From contig CM034100.1 of the NCBI GenBank assembly GCA_019914945.1, positions 11,481,096 through 11,545,095 of the forward strand: a DNA stretch of 64,000 nucleotides, given 5' to 3'. Each line of letters begins with the position of its first letter. Position 1 is the stretch's first letter. The position numbers were made by a program, and so were the translations under genes. The notes beneath the pieces are model-generated. The model was given only the letters and a program-made list of their open reading frames with translations. It made no database searches and had not been told where the DNA came from. This DNA is from Typha latifolia (Eukaryota; Streptophyta; Magnoliopsida; Poales; Typhaceae). This document shows positions 62,519-64,000 of this stretch, one piece after another.

Positions 62519-63306
62519 TGATACGTTCTCGAACTAAAGATAGGCCACGCAATGATTCATTCAAGATCTGGATGTATTATAAGAATCAATCCGTGAAATA
62601 GTGGAAAAATATTCGTCAGATATTCTTCGTAGTTAGAACATTACGAAACCAATTGGGTTAGATCCGTAACTTCCTGATCTATAACTTTCAAATTTATGTC
62701 CTCCACAGATTCGAATTGTAGCAAGGATGAAAATATGGAATAATGTGGGTGATGGCGATGGTGATGGGTGGAGTGGATATTAGGGTTATGGATGGATATG
62801 GAGGTGAAGGTGGATGGTGGATGTGCTTAAGGGAAGTAGATGAAGAGAACGAAGTGGTCGACATCCCAAAGAAGAGGGGTGGCTCGATAGTTGAGCGAGA
62901 TTAGAAATTAGGAGAAACCTTACAAACTATAGAGGTGGAAAGATGGTGAAGAGGGAGGAGGGAGAAATCTAGAGAGAAGATAGGAGGCAAGAAATCAATA
63001 ATTCAATAGCATAATGAAGTTGGCTGCCATCCACATATTTATAAAGGCTAGTCAACAAGTCCTAAAATAATATGAAACCCTAATTCTAGAGGATTCCTAT
63101 CGATCGGGTTCGAATGCGCCCAATCGCATTTGAACGCACGCAAAAAGCTCCATCTCTGGATGTGCAAACGCAATACAGGCGTTCGAACGCGGGCCTTCGA
63201 ACTCAATCTTCCGCGTTCGAACGCACAATAGGTGTTCTCTGTATTTGCGAATCTCATGGAGGCGTTCGCAAGGGCGTTTGAACGCGACCCCTCTTGCGTT
63301 TGAACG
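62519..63306 (-). repeat. LTR-B, 5' LTR of outer element, cut by LTR-D
   Basis: From TGATACGTTCTCGAAC to GCGTTTGAACG, then LTR-D. GGCTGCCATCCACATATTTATA promoter block at 63020-63043, palindromes 63105-63290. The missing part is the first ~80 bp in minus sense. Confidence 0.82.
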
Positions 63307-63360
63307 TGTAACAACCCAAACCCAAAAAAAATAAATAAAAATAAAAAATAAAAAATAAAT

Positions 63361-63404
63361 TGGGCACGACGCGACCGGCCACACTTTGGCCGGCCTCGTG
63401 CCCA
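63361..63404 (+). repeat. LTR-D hairpin, copy 3
   Basis: TGGGCACGACGCGACCGGCC and GGCCGGCCTCGTGCCCA flank ACACTT. Outer 9 bp arms and inner GGCC arms pair, with a small internal mismatch. Confidence 0.8.
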
Positions 63405-63701
63405 AGCTGCTGCATGGTGGGGGCGCCATGCGCCTACTGCCACTGCTGCAGCCAACGGGCTGCGGCCAGCTGCCCGCGGCGGGCCCCGGCGCCGCCGCAA
63501 CCCCCCTCCACCGCCTCCTCTCTCTCTCTCTATATCTCTCTCTCTCTAAATCTCTCTCTCTTTATCTATCTATCTCTCTCGGTCTCTCTCTCACTCCACT
63601 CTCTCTCGACTTTCTTTCGCACTCCTCGTTGCCAACGTCGGCCCGCCGCCACCTTCCCGAAGCCACCGCCGCCGGTGAGAAACTCTTCCTCCCTCTCTCT
63701 G

Positions 63702-63743
<42 letters not shown>

Positions 63744-64000
63744 CCGAGCTCGGGCTCGTCGAAGCCGAGCTGCCGGCGAGAGGCCGACCGCTGGCCCGGG
63801 TCCGCAAGCTCCTCCCTCACCTCCTCTCTTTCTTCTCTTCCTCTTCTCTTCTTCTTCTTCTTTCTTCTCTTCCTCTTATTTCTTCTTCCTTTCCCTTCTC
63901 TCTTCTTCTTCTTCTTCTCCTCCCTTCTTCTTCTTCTTCTTCTTTTTCTTCTCCTTCTTCTCCTTTCTTTCTTTTTCTTCTTCCTCCTCTGTTTCTACTC
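63702..64000. repeat. CT and CTT microsatellites
   Basis: (CT)n at about 63702-63739 and a long pyrimidine tract rich in CTT and TCTT at 63820-64000, all on the plus strand. Confidence 0.95.

Larger units (their letters stand above)
63307..64000 (+). repeat. LTR-D, running off the window
   Basis: TGTAACAACCCAAACCC start, A/T-rich spacer, hairpin 63361-63404, GC-rich DNA (63400-63510), then CT and CTT tracts to the end. Translations with RE or S/L repeats reflect these tracts. No coding feature is supported. Confidence 0.7.

Overview
The window is plant nuclear repeat DNA built almost entirely from Ty3/gypsy LTR retrotransposons inserted into one another. The plant call rests on the chromovirus architecture (gag, CCHC knuckle, protease, RT/RNase H, integrase, C-terminal chromodomain), primer-binding sites TGGTATCAGAGC matching plant initiator-Met tRNA, and plant-style LTR promoters. 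I cannot name the species. I see no host protein gene I would trust, and no tRNA, rRNA or CRISPR array. Nearly every reading frame is retroelement pol or gag, mostly broken.

Five LTR families are distinguished here (names are mine). LTR-A: TGATACGATTCGG...GATCGTATCA. LTR-B and close subgroup B2: TGATACGTTTAGTTAGGATC...CCTATCA. LTR-F: a diverged relative of A. LTR-D: TGTAACAACCC..., with a GGCCGGCC hairpin and CT-rich tail. LTR-E: one copia-like solo LTR. LTR-G at the left edge is a short LTR I could not assign further. B and F copies form the old, mostly minus-strand substrate. A elements are the younger invaders, several still bounded by 5-bp target-site duplications (TSDs).

Layout: 1-9.5 kb, scrambled minus-strand B/B2 fragments with a solo LTR-A (4259-5014, TSD GGAGA) and an LTR-D. 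9.5-12.5 kb, a defective A element carrying non-retroviral sequence. 12.5-17.9 kb, a B/B2 element. 17.97-22.39 kb, the only plus-strand B element, lacking integrase. 22.4-35.6 kb, minus-strand B elements interrupted by the copia-like solo LTR (TSD GTTTC), a defective A element (29257-32697, TSD ACCTA/ACCTC) and a second solo LTR-A (TSD CTCAA). 36.0-46.5 kb, an F element split by a young A element (36270-40783, TSD GCCAT) and by an A element carrying the same foreign sequence as at 9.5-12.5 kb (42168-45508, TSD GTTCC). 47.5-54.2 kb, an LTR-F split by a plus-strand A element (47692-53900, TSD TGCGA), itself hit by a solo LTR-A (TSD TACAA). 54.2-63.3 kb, a B element containing a nearly full-length B element (55330-61694, TSD AACCC/CACCC). 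The window ends inside another LTR-D.

The most interesting signals are three. (1) An A lineage in which protease is joined to integrase at the same point in three copies, with RT and RNase H missing, which suggests a mobilised RT-less derivative. (2) LTR ends that contain tandem copies of the primer-binding site, as if the LTR boundary had moved outward over replication cycles. (3) Arrays of the palindrome CGTTCGAACG upstream of the TATA box in A, B and F LTRs and also in the unrelated copia-like LTR.
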